Origin: Enterocloster aldenensis
GTDB lineage: Bacteria > Bacillota > Clostridia > Lachnospirales > Lachnospiraceae
Direction of reading: 5' to 3'
Length of the DNA: 64,000 nt
Assembly (NCBI RefSeq): GCF_003434055.1
Contig: NZ_QVEX01000015.1
Coordinates: 67,710 to 131,709, forward strand
Shown here one piece after another: positions 42,635-50,697 of this stretch. Both the position numbers and the translations under genes were made by a program. Every line of letters starts with the position of its first letter. The first letter of the stretch is position 1. The notes below the pieces were generated by a model that saw nothing but the letters and a program-made list of their open reading frames with translations, did not search any database and had not been told where the DNA came from.

Positions 42635-42940
42635 TCAAACCTGCATACCCATGATCTGATTATATGCATTTACTGCCTTGGATGATAACTGAGTAGTGAA
42701 CTCAATTGCAGCAGCACTCTTCTCGGCCTGTATCAGTGCCGTGTGAAGATTATCCACCTGGCCGGATGCCAGTTTTATATCCATCTCCTGTGTTTCCCTC
42801 ATGGCCTGGTCCGCTTCTTTTACAGCAGTCTTCAGGAATTCCTTAAATGGGACCGGACCGGTCTGCCCTTTGGCAGGGCTGCTTTTCTGGCTGTCGGAAG
42901 GTATGATCCCATCCATTCTGGTAATCGGAACGATAAACAT
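42635..42940 (-). CDS. fliE: Flagellar hook-basal body protein FliE
   Basis: FliE connects the MS ring to the rod. At 101 aa it shows the family C-terminal half (TGPVPFKEFLKTAVKEADQAMRETQEMDIKLASGQVDNLHTALIQAEKSAAAIEFTTQL). The ATG at 42938-42940 follows CAGGGGG; a longer frame to 42982 would begin at the transcription start. It is the first gene after the sigma-A promoter at 42990-43018. The usual partners flgB-flgC lie 35 kb away. Confidence 0.95.
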   Translation of the reverse strand: MFIVPITRMDGIIPSDSQKSSPAKGQTGPVPFKEFLKTAVKEADQAMRETQEMDIKLASGQVDNLHTALIQAEKSAAAIEFTTQLSSKAVNAYNQIMGMQV

Positions 42941-42989
42941 AAAATCCCCCTGTAATCCCCTAATATTTACACTTTTCGTCATTAACTCA

Positions 42990-43018
42990 AGTATAGCCTT
43001 CTTCGGTCACTCCGTCAA
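42990..43018 (-). promoter_or_regulatory. Sigma-A promoter of the fliE operon
   Basis: On the minus strand, TTGACG (43013-43018), 17 nt and TATACT (42990-42995) form a near-consensus housekeeping promoter about 50 nt upstream of the fliE ATG. No riboswitch-sized leader fits between it and fliE. Confidence 0.9.
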
Positions 43019-43092
43019 CAAAAATAAACGTTTTTGTAACCATTTTGTAATTCTGCCATATCCCCTCCCCGCATTATGATGACCCCGTCCAT

Positions 43093-43132
43093 AAAAATGG
43101 CAGGAAGGAGAAACCTGCATCTCCATCCTGCC
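43093..43132 (-). terminator. Terminator after the cell-wall-binding protein genes
   Basis: On the minus strand, GGCAGGATGGAGA pairs with TCTCCTTCCTGCC (43099-43132, one mismatch), followed by ATTTTTAT. It ends the transcript from the NlpC/P60 gene and separates it from the fliE promoter. Confidence 0.88.
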
Positions 43133-43190
43133 ATGCCCCTGGCATTTCTGCCGGTAATGAATAAGCCTTATCCAATCCGGCCGCACAATA

Positions 43191-44393
43191 TTAATTCCTC
43201 CAAATTCCCGCCGGATCCAGGTACCTGCCTTCCACGGTTGTATTCCTTACCATGGTTCCGTTGTCCGGGTTCATATAATACCATGTGCCGTTATCCAGAA
43301 GCCACCCCGTGTGCATGGCCCCGTCCTGGTCAAAGAAATACCTGGCCTCTCCTGCTTCCAGCCATCCCGTGTGCATGGCCCCGTCGGGTTCCAGATAATA
43401 CCACTTCCGGTTATCCTGAAGCCATCCCGTCTGCATGACCCCGTTCATATCCAGGAAATAATATCTTCCGTTTTTAAGCTGCCAGCCTGTCAGCATATAT
43501 CCGCTGAAATCAAACAGGTACCAGCTCCCGTCAATCTCCTTCCAGGCGCCTGCGGGATAGGTGCCGTCCACGTTCCTGTACCACCAGCCCTCATCATCCT
43601 TGACCCACCCGATCTGGGCAGGCGTCAGCTGCTGCCTGTCCTCCTGCGGCCCGGTCACCCCGCCGTTCAGGGTACACACCTCATCCGCGTCAATGTCCAG
43701 TTCATCGGAATACACCCAGTCGCTGCCGGTTATATAGGCCAGTTCCTCCGAATCCTTAGGTATGGCCCTGACCCGGAACTGGTATGTGCCGGCCACGGTC
43801 ATCACCGGATAAAAATCATAGGTGGTGGCAATCACCTTAGGAACGCCCTGTACCATCTGACCGTCCCTGTAAAGCTTTAATTCATAAGCGCCCGCATAGG
43901 GCACGGCTGCCCAGGTGGCCTTGCCCGGAGGATATCCCATCCACTCCACGCTCTCAGGAATCTCAAGGATTCCTGAGGCCGGGGTCAGCTTAACGGTCAG
44001 CAGGAGCGTCTCGTCATTATTGGTCCGTTTAACGGAGGCATAGGTGGCGCCGTCAATCTGGAACTTGCTTGGTCCTGTCACACGGTTAAAGTAATAACCG
44101 CTTCTTGCATGTATCTCAATCTGCACCTTGGGCTCATCGCCGGGTTCCCAGTATTCCTTGTTTTTAGTGACCCATTTATAGGCGCCCGTAGTGTACAGGC
44201 TGCTGTCCGTTGTGGCATATACAGTGGCCTCATTCAGTTCATAATCCGCCTGGACATCGGAGCGCACCCGGATGGATACGCTGGTAATGGGCGTCCTTGT
44301 CTCCGTCCTGACCGCTGCCAGCGCAGACAAGGAACATACTGCCATGGCCGCCAGGCACACGGATACCGCCGCTGCCTTTTTCCAAACATTCAT
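43191..44393 (-). CDS. Secreted cell-wall-binding-repeat protein (paralog 1)
   Basis: This is a secreted protein of 400 aa with a signal peptide ending near ALA-AV. An N-terminal region of about 230 residues, not recognised, is followed by C-terminal cell-wall-binding repeats of about 20 residues each (WYLFDFSGYMLTGWQLKNG, WYYLEPDGAMHTGWL). There is no catalytic domain, so it is probably a structural or adhesive wall protein. It is a tandem duplicate of the next gene: both share the ExxxGxW start of the repeats and a YDFxPxMTxxGxYxFxVRA segment. Confidence 0.86.
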   Translation of the reverse strand: MNVWKKAAAVSVCLAAMAVCSLSALAAVRTETRTPITSVSIRVRSDVQADYELNEATVYATTDSSLYTTGAYKWVTKNKEYWEPGDEPKVQIEIHARSGYYFNRVTGPSKFQIDGATYASVKRTNNDETLLLTVKLTPASGILEIPESVEWMGYPPGKATWAAVPYAGAYELKLYRDGQMVQGVPKVIATTYDFYPVMTVAGTYQFRVRAIPKDSEELAYITGSDWVYSDELDIDADEVCTLNGGVTGPQEDRQQLTPAQIGWVKDDEGWWYRNVDGTYPAGAWKEIDGSWYLFDFSGYMLTGWQLKNGRYYFLDMNGVMQTGWLQDNRKWYYLEPDGAMHTGWLEAGEARYFFDQDGAMHTGWLLDNGTWYYMNPDNGTMVRNTTVEGRYLDPAGIWRN

Positions 44394-44409
44394 AGTGATT
44401 CTCCTCCTG

Positions 44410-45633
44410 TTAAGGGATCCAGATCCCGTCCTGGTTAATATAATACTGGTCCACCACCTGGTCCTTTACCATCTGCCCGTTCCTGGGATCCAGATAATAC
44501 CAGTTTCCTTTGGACAGAAGCCAGCCCGTTGCCATGCTTCCGTCCGGGTTCAGGTAATACCACTGATCCCCCTGCTGAAGCCACTGCCCGGTAAGCTTCC
44601 CCTGCTCCGGGTCCAGATAATACCATATCCTGTTGTACTGAAACCATCCTGCAACCATGTCCCCGTTGGTGGTCAGATAATATTCCCTGTCATTCTTCCA
44701 CTGCCAGCCCGTAAGCATATAGTCGTTCATGTCAAAAAGGTACCACTTGTCCCCTATGGCTTTCCAGCTGCCCACCGGATAGGAACCGTCCTCATTCCTG
44801 TACCACCAGCCGCTGCCGTCCTGGACCCACCCCGGCGCCTGGCCCATGGGGCCGGTCCCGTCCTTGGCGTTGACGCCCTTGATTCCGGCGGAGGCTGCCC
44901 GCTTGTCAGCTGCCCTGGCATCCTTTTTCGTAATCTCCTGATTATCGGATTCCGCCCAGTCCCCTGCCTTCAGGTAACCTGCCTCGGATTCTGTCCTGGC
45001 AACCGCCCTGACCTTGAAATAGTAATCCCCGTCATCTGTCATGTAAGGGAAAAAGTCATAACTCACCGAATTGGTCCTGGGCACATGATAAACCATGCTC
45101 CCATCACAGAACAGCTTTACCTCATAGGAGCCGGCGCCTTCTACCTTGGCCCACCTGGCCTTGCCCAGGGGCTTTTCCTCCCAGTAGGCCTCCTCTACCC
45201 GGTCCAGGGTACCCTTTACCCCCTTCAGCTTAACCGTTATGGTCAGGCTGCGCTTGGCATCGCTTTTCTTGCATGTAACATAGTCCGCGCCGCGGATATG
45301 GGCGCCGGATGAACGGATGTCTCCAAAATAATATCCCTCATCCGCAGCCAGTTCAATGGATGCCTTGGGTATGTCCCCTGCCTTCCATTGGGATTTCCCA
45401 TTGATGAAATCACAGGAAACAACATGGTATTTTGTGCTGTCCGCTGTGGCGGACACGCTGCCGCCATCCCCGTTGGCAGTGACAGAGGAAGTTACCGTCA
45501 CTGTTACGGACCGGATGGCCTCATCTGCATATGCCGCCGTGGTCATGGCCAGCCATGTCCCCAATATGATCACTGCCGCAGCAACGGCCTTCAGCCATCC
45601 TGCCGTACGCTTATTATCTGATATCACTGTCAT
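44410..45633 (-). CDS. Secreted cell-wall-binding-repeat protein (paralog 2)
   Basis: This 407-aa paralog of the neighbour has a signal peptide ending AAYADE. Its N-terminal region (VSYDFFPYMTDDGDYYFKVRAVARTE) matches the neighbour, and it has six or more wall-binding repeats (WYLFDMNDYMLTGW, WYYLDPRNGQMVKD). The two genes are 16 nt apart, so duplication was in tandem. They lie between an NlpC/P60 hydrolase and the fliE promoter. The shared N-terminal domain is unassigned. Confidence 0.86.
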   Translation of the reverse strand: MTVISDNKRTAGWLKAVAAAVIILGTWLAMTTAAYADEAIRSVTVTVTSSVTANGDGGSVSATADSTKYHVVSCDFINGKSQWKAGDIPKASIELAADEGYYFGDIRSSGAHIRGADYVTCKKSDAKRSLTITVKLKGVKGTLDRVEEAYWEEKPLGKARWAKVEGAGSYEVKLFCDGSMVYHVPRTNSVSYDFFPYMTDDGDYYFKVRAVARTESEAGYLKAGDWAESDNQEITKKDARAADKRAASAGIKGVNAKDGTGPMGQAPGWVQDGSGWWYRNEDGSYPVGSWKAIGDKWYLFDMNDYMLTGWQWKNDREYYLTTNGDMVAGWFQYNRIWYYLDPEQGKLTGQWLQQGDQWYYLNPDGSMATGWLLSKGNWYYLDPRNGQMVKDQVVDQYYINQDGIWIP

Positions 45634-45659
45634 TCACCCCATCTGTCCGTATTGTATGT

Positions 45660-46904
45660 TCACTGCCACGGCCTGCGGATGGACACGATGGTCCGGTAGG
45701 CCGGGTCATTGCCCACCTTGATTCCTTCTTTTCTGGAACTGGCATGGACAATCTGTCCATTGCCTATGTACATGGCCACGTGGCCGGAATAGCAGACCAG
45801 ATCCCCGGGTTCCATGTCCTCATAGGAAACCTCCCTTCCAAACCAGGCCTGCTCCGCGGATGTCCTTGGGATATCCACCCCAAAGTGCCGGTAGACCGAC
45901 TGGGTGAATCCGGAGCAGTCCGCGCCCGAGGTCAGGCTTGTGCCTCCCCATACATAGGGATTGCCCACAAACTGCAGGCCGTAATCCGCTACGCTGCGCC
46001 CAAAGGCAGTGCCTCCGGTGCTTTTAAGCGGCTGAGGGATGCCTGGCCCCGTTTCCCGATCGTACATGGACTCCTTTTTCCCGGATCCCGCGCCGCGCCC
46101 TGCCTCTTCCCTGCGCCCGGCTTCCGCGCTGCGCCTGGCTGCCTCTCTGCGCCTGGCCTCCTCCGCCCGCAGGCGGCGGATTTCCTCATTCTTCTTCCTT
46201 ACCTGATCGGCTGCCTTTGCAGCCCGTTCCCTGGCAGCAGCCAGCTGGGCGCCAAAGTCCGCTGTCTCCTGTTCCTTTGTTTGTATCAGTGCGCGGATAT
46301 CTGCCTGCTGGACCTTATATTCCTGCTCCATGGTTTCCATCTCAGACCGCTTTTCCTCCAGCCGCCGCTTCCTTTCCAGTACTTCTGCCTTAACCTTCTC
46401 ATACTGGATCAGCTGGTTCTGGTCATAGCGGTAAAGCTGGTCAAAATACTCCGTCTGGTCCACTAATTCCCCGATGCTCCCTGCCTTTAACAGAATATCC
46501 AGGTATGTGACATTGCCCTCCTCGTAGAGAAAACGGATTCTCCTTTTCAGCATCCCATACCGGTGTTCCTGGTCCTTTTTAGCCGCCTCATACTCCTGGT
46601 CCGCTGTCCCTATCTGCTGTTCCAATTCCTTCATATCGGACTTAAGGAGGTCGCTTAAGGTGAGAAGTCCTGTCAGCTCATCGTCCAGTTTCCTGGCCTG
46701 GGACTCTGCGTCTCCCTGTTTCTGTTCCAGCGCCTTTGCCTCTTCCCTGGCCTTTTCCTCCTCTGCCCGGGCCGATTCCCTTTCCTGCTCCGCCTGTGTC
46801 ACCGGTGATGCCCATGCCTGTCCCACAGGCGCGGCTGCCTGCAGCATAACCCCTGCCCATAGAAGGCATATCCATCTCCTGCCCCAGTGTGTCTTTACTT
46901 TCAT
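45660..46904 (-). CDS. Peptidoglycan hydrolase, coiled-coil plus NlpC/P60 (CwlO/PcsB-like)
   Basis: This is a secreted D,L-endopeptidase-type protein of 414 aa. It has a signal peptide (QAWASP) and a long charged coiled coil (about residues 35-260). The C-terminal NlpC/P60 domain (about 300-414) has the catalytic Cys in GADCSGFTQSVY and the His in GHVAMYIGNG. This layout is that of CwlO/PcsB, whose activity is controlled by FtsEX. An ftsEX pair is at the other end of the window; a connection is inference. It probably heads a unit with the two wall-binding proteins. Confidence 0.92.
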   Translation of the reverse strand: MKVKTHWGRRWICLLWAGVMLQAAAPVGQAWASPVTQAEQERESARAEEEKAREEAKALEQKQGDAESQARKLDDELTGLLTLSDLLKSDMKELEQQIGTADQEYEAAKKDQEHRYGMLKRRIRFLYEEGNVTYLDILLKAGSIGELVDQTEYFDQLYRYDQNQLIQYEKVKAEVLERKRRLEEKRSEMETMEQEYKVQQADIRALIQTKEQETADFGAQLAAARERAAKAADQVRKKNEEIRRLRAEEARRREAARRSAEAGRREEAGRGAGSGKKESMYDRETGPGIPQPLKSTGGTAFGRSVADYGLQFVGNPYVWGGTSLTSGADCSGFTQSVYRHFGVDIPRTSAEQAWFGREVSYEDMEPGDLVCYSGHVAMYIGNGQIVHASSRKEGIKVGNDPAYRTIVSIRRPWQ

Positions 46905-46961
46905 CTCAATCTTATGTATACCCCTTGGCCCTTAAATTACATTCCAGATACCGATAATGCC

Positions 46962-46967
46962 AGTATA
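46962..46967 (-). promoter_or_regulatory. Extended -10 promoter candidate of the NlpC/P60 gene
   Basis: On the minus strand, TGCTATACT gives an extended -10 (TATACT, 46962-46967) about 60 nt upstream of the hydrolase ATG. No good -35 is seen 17 nt upstream (T-rich), so the extended TGn may compensate. Confidence 0.5.
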
Positions 46968-47009
46968 GCATAAACGTAACCAGGAAAAAAGCCCCAAAAA
47001 ACCAGGCAG

Positions 47010-47053
47010 AAAAATCCCGGTACAGGTCAGACACATATGTTCCTGTACCGGGA
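47010..47053 (-). terminator. Terminator after spoVT
   Basis: On the minus strand, TCCCGGTACAGG pairs perfectly with CCTGTACCGGGA (47015-47053), followed by TTTTTC. It lies just past the spoVT stop. Confidence 0.92.
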
Positions 47054-47084
47054 ATCCCCCTGCCTATCATGATTATATAAGCCT

Positions 47085-47633
47085 TTAGCCTTCCATCTGG
47101 CGTCCCAGAAACCCGGCTGCCGTCAATGCCAGCTTTGTTTCCATATCGCCAAACTTGGCCCTTGGCTCCCTGCTCATCAGCGCCACGGCGCCGATTGCAT
47201 CTCCCTCGCAGATGATCGGAGCCACCACCTGGGCTGAAACGCCTTCCAGCTCCTCATCCACCAGCTGGATGAATGCCTTGTCCTCCCTGCCGGCCATTAC
47301 CGTGTTGCGCTCATTGATGGCCTGTTCCAACTGACGGCTGATGTTGCGCTGCAACAGATCTTTTTTTGCACCGCCGGCAACCGCAATGACCTGGTCCCTG
47401 TCCGTAATGCAGACAAGCAGCCCGGTTGACTGGGCCATGGCTTCCGCATACTGTACCGCGAAGGTGGTCAGTTCCATCATGGGCGAATATTTTTTGAGGA
47501 TGATCTCCCCTTCCCTGTCCGTGAATATTTCTAATGGCGTACCTTCTCTGAGTCTCAGGGTACGGCGGATTTCCTTCGGGATGACCACACGTCCAAGATC
47601 GTCAATTCTTCTTACTATTCCTGTAGCTTTCAT
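47085..47633 (-). CDS. spoVT: Stage V sporulation protein T (SpoVT, AbrB-type regulator)
   Basis: SpoVT is a regulator of late sporulation gene expression in the forespore. It begins with the AbrB DNA-binding domain (MKATGIVRRIDDLGRVVIPKEIRR, highly conserved) and ends in a GAF-like domain (about 60-180). At 182 aa it is family length. I chose the ATG at 47631-47633; an upstream TTG is in frame. It supports the view that the organism forms spores. A possible sporulation-sigma promoter lies in 47640-47755, but I could not define it. Confidence 0.95.
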   Translation of the reverse strand: MKATGIVRRIDDLGRVVIPKEIRRTLRLREGTPLEIFTDREGEIILKKYSPMMELTTFAVQYAEAMAQSTGLLVCITDRDQVIAVAGGAKKDLLQRNISRQLEQAINERNTVMAGREDKAFIQLVDEELEGVSAQVVAPIICEGDAIGAVALMSREPRAKFGDMETKLALTAAGFLGRQMEG

Positions 47634-47755
47634 AAACAAAATTCCTCCATTTTACTTTCTGACATTTATCTTCTTTGTTGCCCGTAAATGTAGTATCTGT
47701 AAAAGAGAGGAATTTATACTAAAGCAGCCTTCAAAGTCATTATGAGGTTTATATA

Positions 47756-48670
47756 TTATTGGACAAACTGCTCTATGTACCGTTTGGAAAGCCTTAAACT
47801 GTCCAGGATCCGCTCCCGGTCTGTTTCAAACGCCCGGTCCTCCACCTCCACGCAGGTAAACCCGTCATACCCGATATCGGTAAGCGCGGACACATAGCGT
47901 CCCCAGTCCACATCCCCAAGCCCCGGAAGCTTGGGCGCCATGTATTCCAAAGGATAGGCCATGGTGCCGACCCGGGCCAGTTTCCAGGGATACACCTTAA
48001 TGTCCTTATAATGCACATGGAAAATCCGGTCGCTGAATTCATAGATTGGCTGGATATAGTCCATCATCTGCCATACAAAATGGCTGGGGTCATAATTGAT
48101 GCCGAAATTCCTGCTGGGTATGATATCAAAAAGCGTTCTCCAAAGCGCAGGCGTGGTAAACAGATTCTGGCCTCCCGGCCATTGCTCCGGGCCGAACAGC
48201 ATGGGGCAGTTCTCAACCGCAATTTTTACATCGTGCTCCTCTGCATACCGTATGATAGGAGGCCATACCTGCCTGAACGTTTCAAGGTTTTCCTCCACAC
48301 TTTTTGTCTGTTCCCTTCCGATGAAGGTTGTGACCAGGCCCACTCCCAGTTTCTGGGAAAAACATATGACCTTCTTCAGATGGGCAATGGCTGCTTCCCG
48401 TTTCTCCAGATTGCTGTCCATTGTATTGGGATAATATGCCAGGGCGCTTATGGCAACTCCTGTCCTGCTGCTTATTTCCTTAATATGCTCCACATATCCA
48501 TGGCTGGTATTGTCTACATCGATGTGGCTTACCCCTGCGTACCGCCGTTCCGCTTTTCCGTCCGGCCAGCATGCGGCTTCAACACACTGATACCCCATCC
48601 CGGCAGCAGTTTCCATCATTTCCTCAAATGTCCATCCATCCAGGATAGCGCTTACAAACCCTATCTTCAT
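47756..48670 (-). CDS. Sugar phosphate isomerase/epimerase (xylose isomerase-like TIM barrel)
   Basis: This 304-aa protein belongs to the AP-endonuclease-2/xylose isomerase-like barrel family. Metal-site type residues are visible in VAVENCPMLFGP, GINYDPSHFVWQMMDY, FHVHYKDIK and FTCVEVEDRAFE. It is the last gene of the sugar operon, 1-2 nt from the dehydrogenase. The reaction is likely isomerisation or dehydration of an oxidised sugar or inositol; the substrate cannot be told from sequence. Confidence 0.88.
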   Translation of the reverse strand: MKIGFVSAILDGWTFEEMMETAAGMGYQCVEAACWPDGKAERRYAGVSHIDVDNTSHGYVEHIKEISSRTGVAISALAYYPNTMDSNLEKREAAIAHLKKVICFSQKLGVGLVTTFIGREQTKSVEENLETFRQVWPPIIRYAEEHDVKIAVENCPMLFGPEQWPGGQNLFTTPALWRTLFDIIPSRNFGINYDPSHFVWQMMDYIQPIYEFSDRIFHVHYKDIKVYPWKLARVGTMAYPLEYMAPKLPGLGDVDWGRYVSALTDIGYDGFTCVEVEDRAFETDRERILDSLRLSKRYIEQFVQ

Positions 48671-48671
48671 C

Positions 48672-49718
48672 CTATTCCCCTCCGCCTATCCTAATTGTTT
48701 TTCCTGTTTTGGCAGATTCCATACTTGCAAAAACCGCTTTCATGGCGCTTAATACGCTGCTTCCGCTGATTGGCGGTTCTTTGCCCTGGACAATGCACTC
48801 CACGAAGGCATCAATCACACCGGACCTGGTCTGTTTATCATTGGTCTGGATCTGGTCCACATTATAAAGGATTACCTCATTGCCCGGTTTTATGATTTTA
48901 ATACAATATTCCGGGTCCTCGTATATCCGCATGATTCCCTCAGTGCCATACAATACGGTGGAATTATCCTCCTGCCCATAATAGGTCCAGCTGGCTGTCA
49001 TGGTCCCGACCACACCGGATTCCATCTTATAAATACAGATTGCATTGTCGTCCACTTCAATCAGACGGCCGCTGCCATCCTTCTTGTCCAGGGATGCCAT
49101 GACCGCTGTGGCTTCTGCCACATGTTCCCCGAGAAGATATTGGATTAAATCCGTTTTATGGATCCCCAAATCCGCCATGGCGCCCATGGCCGCCTTTTTC
49201 TTGTCAAAAAACCATGTATCCCGGCCCGGGTCAATGCTCCAGCCCTCCGGTCCTCCATGGCCGAAGGTTGTCCTGAATGTAATGATCCTTCCGATATCCC
49301 CGCGTTCAATCAGCTGCTTTGCAAGCACATGCCCCCTGGCAAGCCTCTGGTTCTGTCCGATCATCAGGCATTTCCCTGATTCCCTCGCCGCGGCTACCAT
49401 CTGACGGCATTCCGTAAGTGACACTGCCATAGGCTTCTCGCACAGGACGTCCTTCCCTGCCTTTAACGCCTCAATGGAAATTTGGGCGTGAAGCTCATTG
49501 GGCACGCATACGGAAACAGCGTCAATCTCCTTATCCTGTAAAAGCTCCCTGTACGTGCCATAGGCACGTCCCCCATACTTCTTTGCAAGGAATCTTGCCC
49601 TTTCTGCATTTACATCATAAAACGCAGCCAGCCTGGAGTCCTGGTTGTCCATGTATTCAGGGATATGCCTTGTCTGTGCAATCTTCCCGCATCCGATTAT
49701 TCCTATGTTTTTCATCAT
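48672..49718 (-). CDS. Gfo/Idh/MocA-family NAD(P)-dependent oxidoreductase
   Basis: This 348-aa dehydrogenase has an N-terminal Rossmann motif (IGIIGCGKIAQTRHIPEY), the family EKPMAVSLTECRQM motif (Lys about residue 94) and a C-terminal substrate domain with GGPEGWSIDPGRDTWFFDKKKAAMG. It probably oxidises a sugar or polyol taken up by the neighbouring ABC importer. It is the fifth gene of the operon. Confidence 0.9.
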   Translation of the reverse strand: MMKNIGIIGCGKIAQTRHIPEYMDNQDSRLAAFYDVNAERARFLAKKYGGRAYGTYRELLQDKEIDAVSVCVPNELHAQISIEALKAGKDVLCEKPMAVSLTECRQMVAAARESGKCLMIGQNQRLARGHVLAKQLIERGDIGRIITFRTTFGHGGPEGWSIDPGRDTWFFDKKKAAMGAMADLGIHKTDLIQYLLGEHVAEATAVMASLDKKDGSGRLIEVDDNAICIYKMESGVVGTMTASWTYYGQEDNSTVLYGTEGIMRIYEDPEYCIKIIKPGNEVILYNVDQIQTNDKQTRSGVIDAFVECIVQGKEPPISGSSVLSAMKAVFASMESAKTGKTIRIGGGE

Positions 49719-49727
49719 GAACCTCCT

Positions 49728-50690
49728 TTAATTCTTTGTCAGCATATGGACCCTGATTGCACTGATGCCAAGGGAAATGATGATCAGTGCGCCTGAGGCG
49801 ATTTCCTGCAGGTAAGAATTTACGCCCAGTATGTTTAATACATTGGAAATAAGTCCCATCAGCAGCACGCCAAAAAATGTGCCTATGATATTTCCTTTTC
49901 CTCCGTTAATAGGCGCCCCGCCAATCACAACAGCCCCCATGGCCTGAAGCTCATATCCGGCTCCTGTGGACGGAAGGGCCGAACCCACCCTGGACAGCAG
50001 CAGGACCGCTGCCAGTCCCACAAAGAAACCGTTCATTGCAAAAAATACCAGCTTGTTCCCCGTTACCTTGATACCGGACAGGAAGGCTGCCTTTTCATTG
50101 GAACCAATGGCAAAAATACGGCGCCCAATCTGCGTATACCTGAGTATGATGCCCACCACCACACAGCCGATGAGGCTGATAATGAAAATCAGGGGAATTG
50201 CCCCGAACAGGCGGAACCGGTTCATGGCGTCAAATTTCCCATATACGGTCTGTATCACGCCCTTGGTCAGATATAGGGCCGCGCCCGTATATACGCTGGT
50301 TGTGGCCAGGGATATGATAAAGGACGGGGCTTTGAATAAAATTGACAGGACTCCGTTAAAAAAGGTACAGAACATGGCTGTGGCTATGCCTGCGGCGGCA
50401 GCGGCCGGAATCGGAATGCCGGAATTCATCATCATGGCCATAAGACAGGAGCTTAAGCCTATGACCGCGCCCACGGATATGTCAAAATTCCCCGATATGA
50501 TCAGTATGGTGGCGCCTGCGGCAACCAGGCCCAGCACTGCAATCTGCTCAAATATGTTCATTACATTGTTCAGCATGAGGAATCTCGGATTTTTCAGCGC
50601 CGTAAGCACGGATATCAGCAAAATAATCAACAGAAGTATGAGCCACTGCTGACTGAGAATTTTATATTTCAAGTTATTTCTGTCCTTCAT
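49728..50690 (-). CDS. Ribose-type sugar ABC transporter permease
   Basis: This is a membrane component of a carbohydrate-uptake type 2 importer, 320 aa. It has eight to ten membrane segments and the typical blocks ISGNFDISVGAVIGL and GAVVIGGAPINGGKGNIIGTFFGVLL. It follows the ATPase gene by 7 nt. The family includes RbsC and XylH; the actual sugar is unknown. Confidence 0.92.
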   Translation of the reverse strand: MKDRNNLKYKILSQQWLILLLIILLISVLTALKNPRFLMLNNVMNIFEQIAVLGLVAAGATILIISGNFDISVGAVIGLSSCLMAMMMNSGIPIPAAAAAGIATAMFCTFFNGVLSILFKAPSFIISLATTSVYTGAALYLTKGVIQTVYGKFDAMNRFRLFGAIPLIFIISLIGCVVVGIILRYTQIGRRIFAIGSNEKAAFLSGIKVTGNKLVFFAMNGFFVGLAAVLLLSRVGSALPSTGAGYELQAMGAVVIGGAPINGGKGNIIGTFFGVLLMGLISNVLNILGVNSYLQEIASGALIIISLGISAIRVHMLTKN

Positions 50691-50697
50691 CTGCCCT

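Noticed and set aside
42941..42989. c-di-GMP riboswitch before the fliE operon, as in some clostridia
   Set aside because: The space between the promoter and the fliE start is only about 50 nt, too short for such an element, and has none of its conserved bases.
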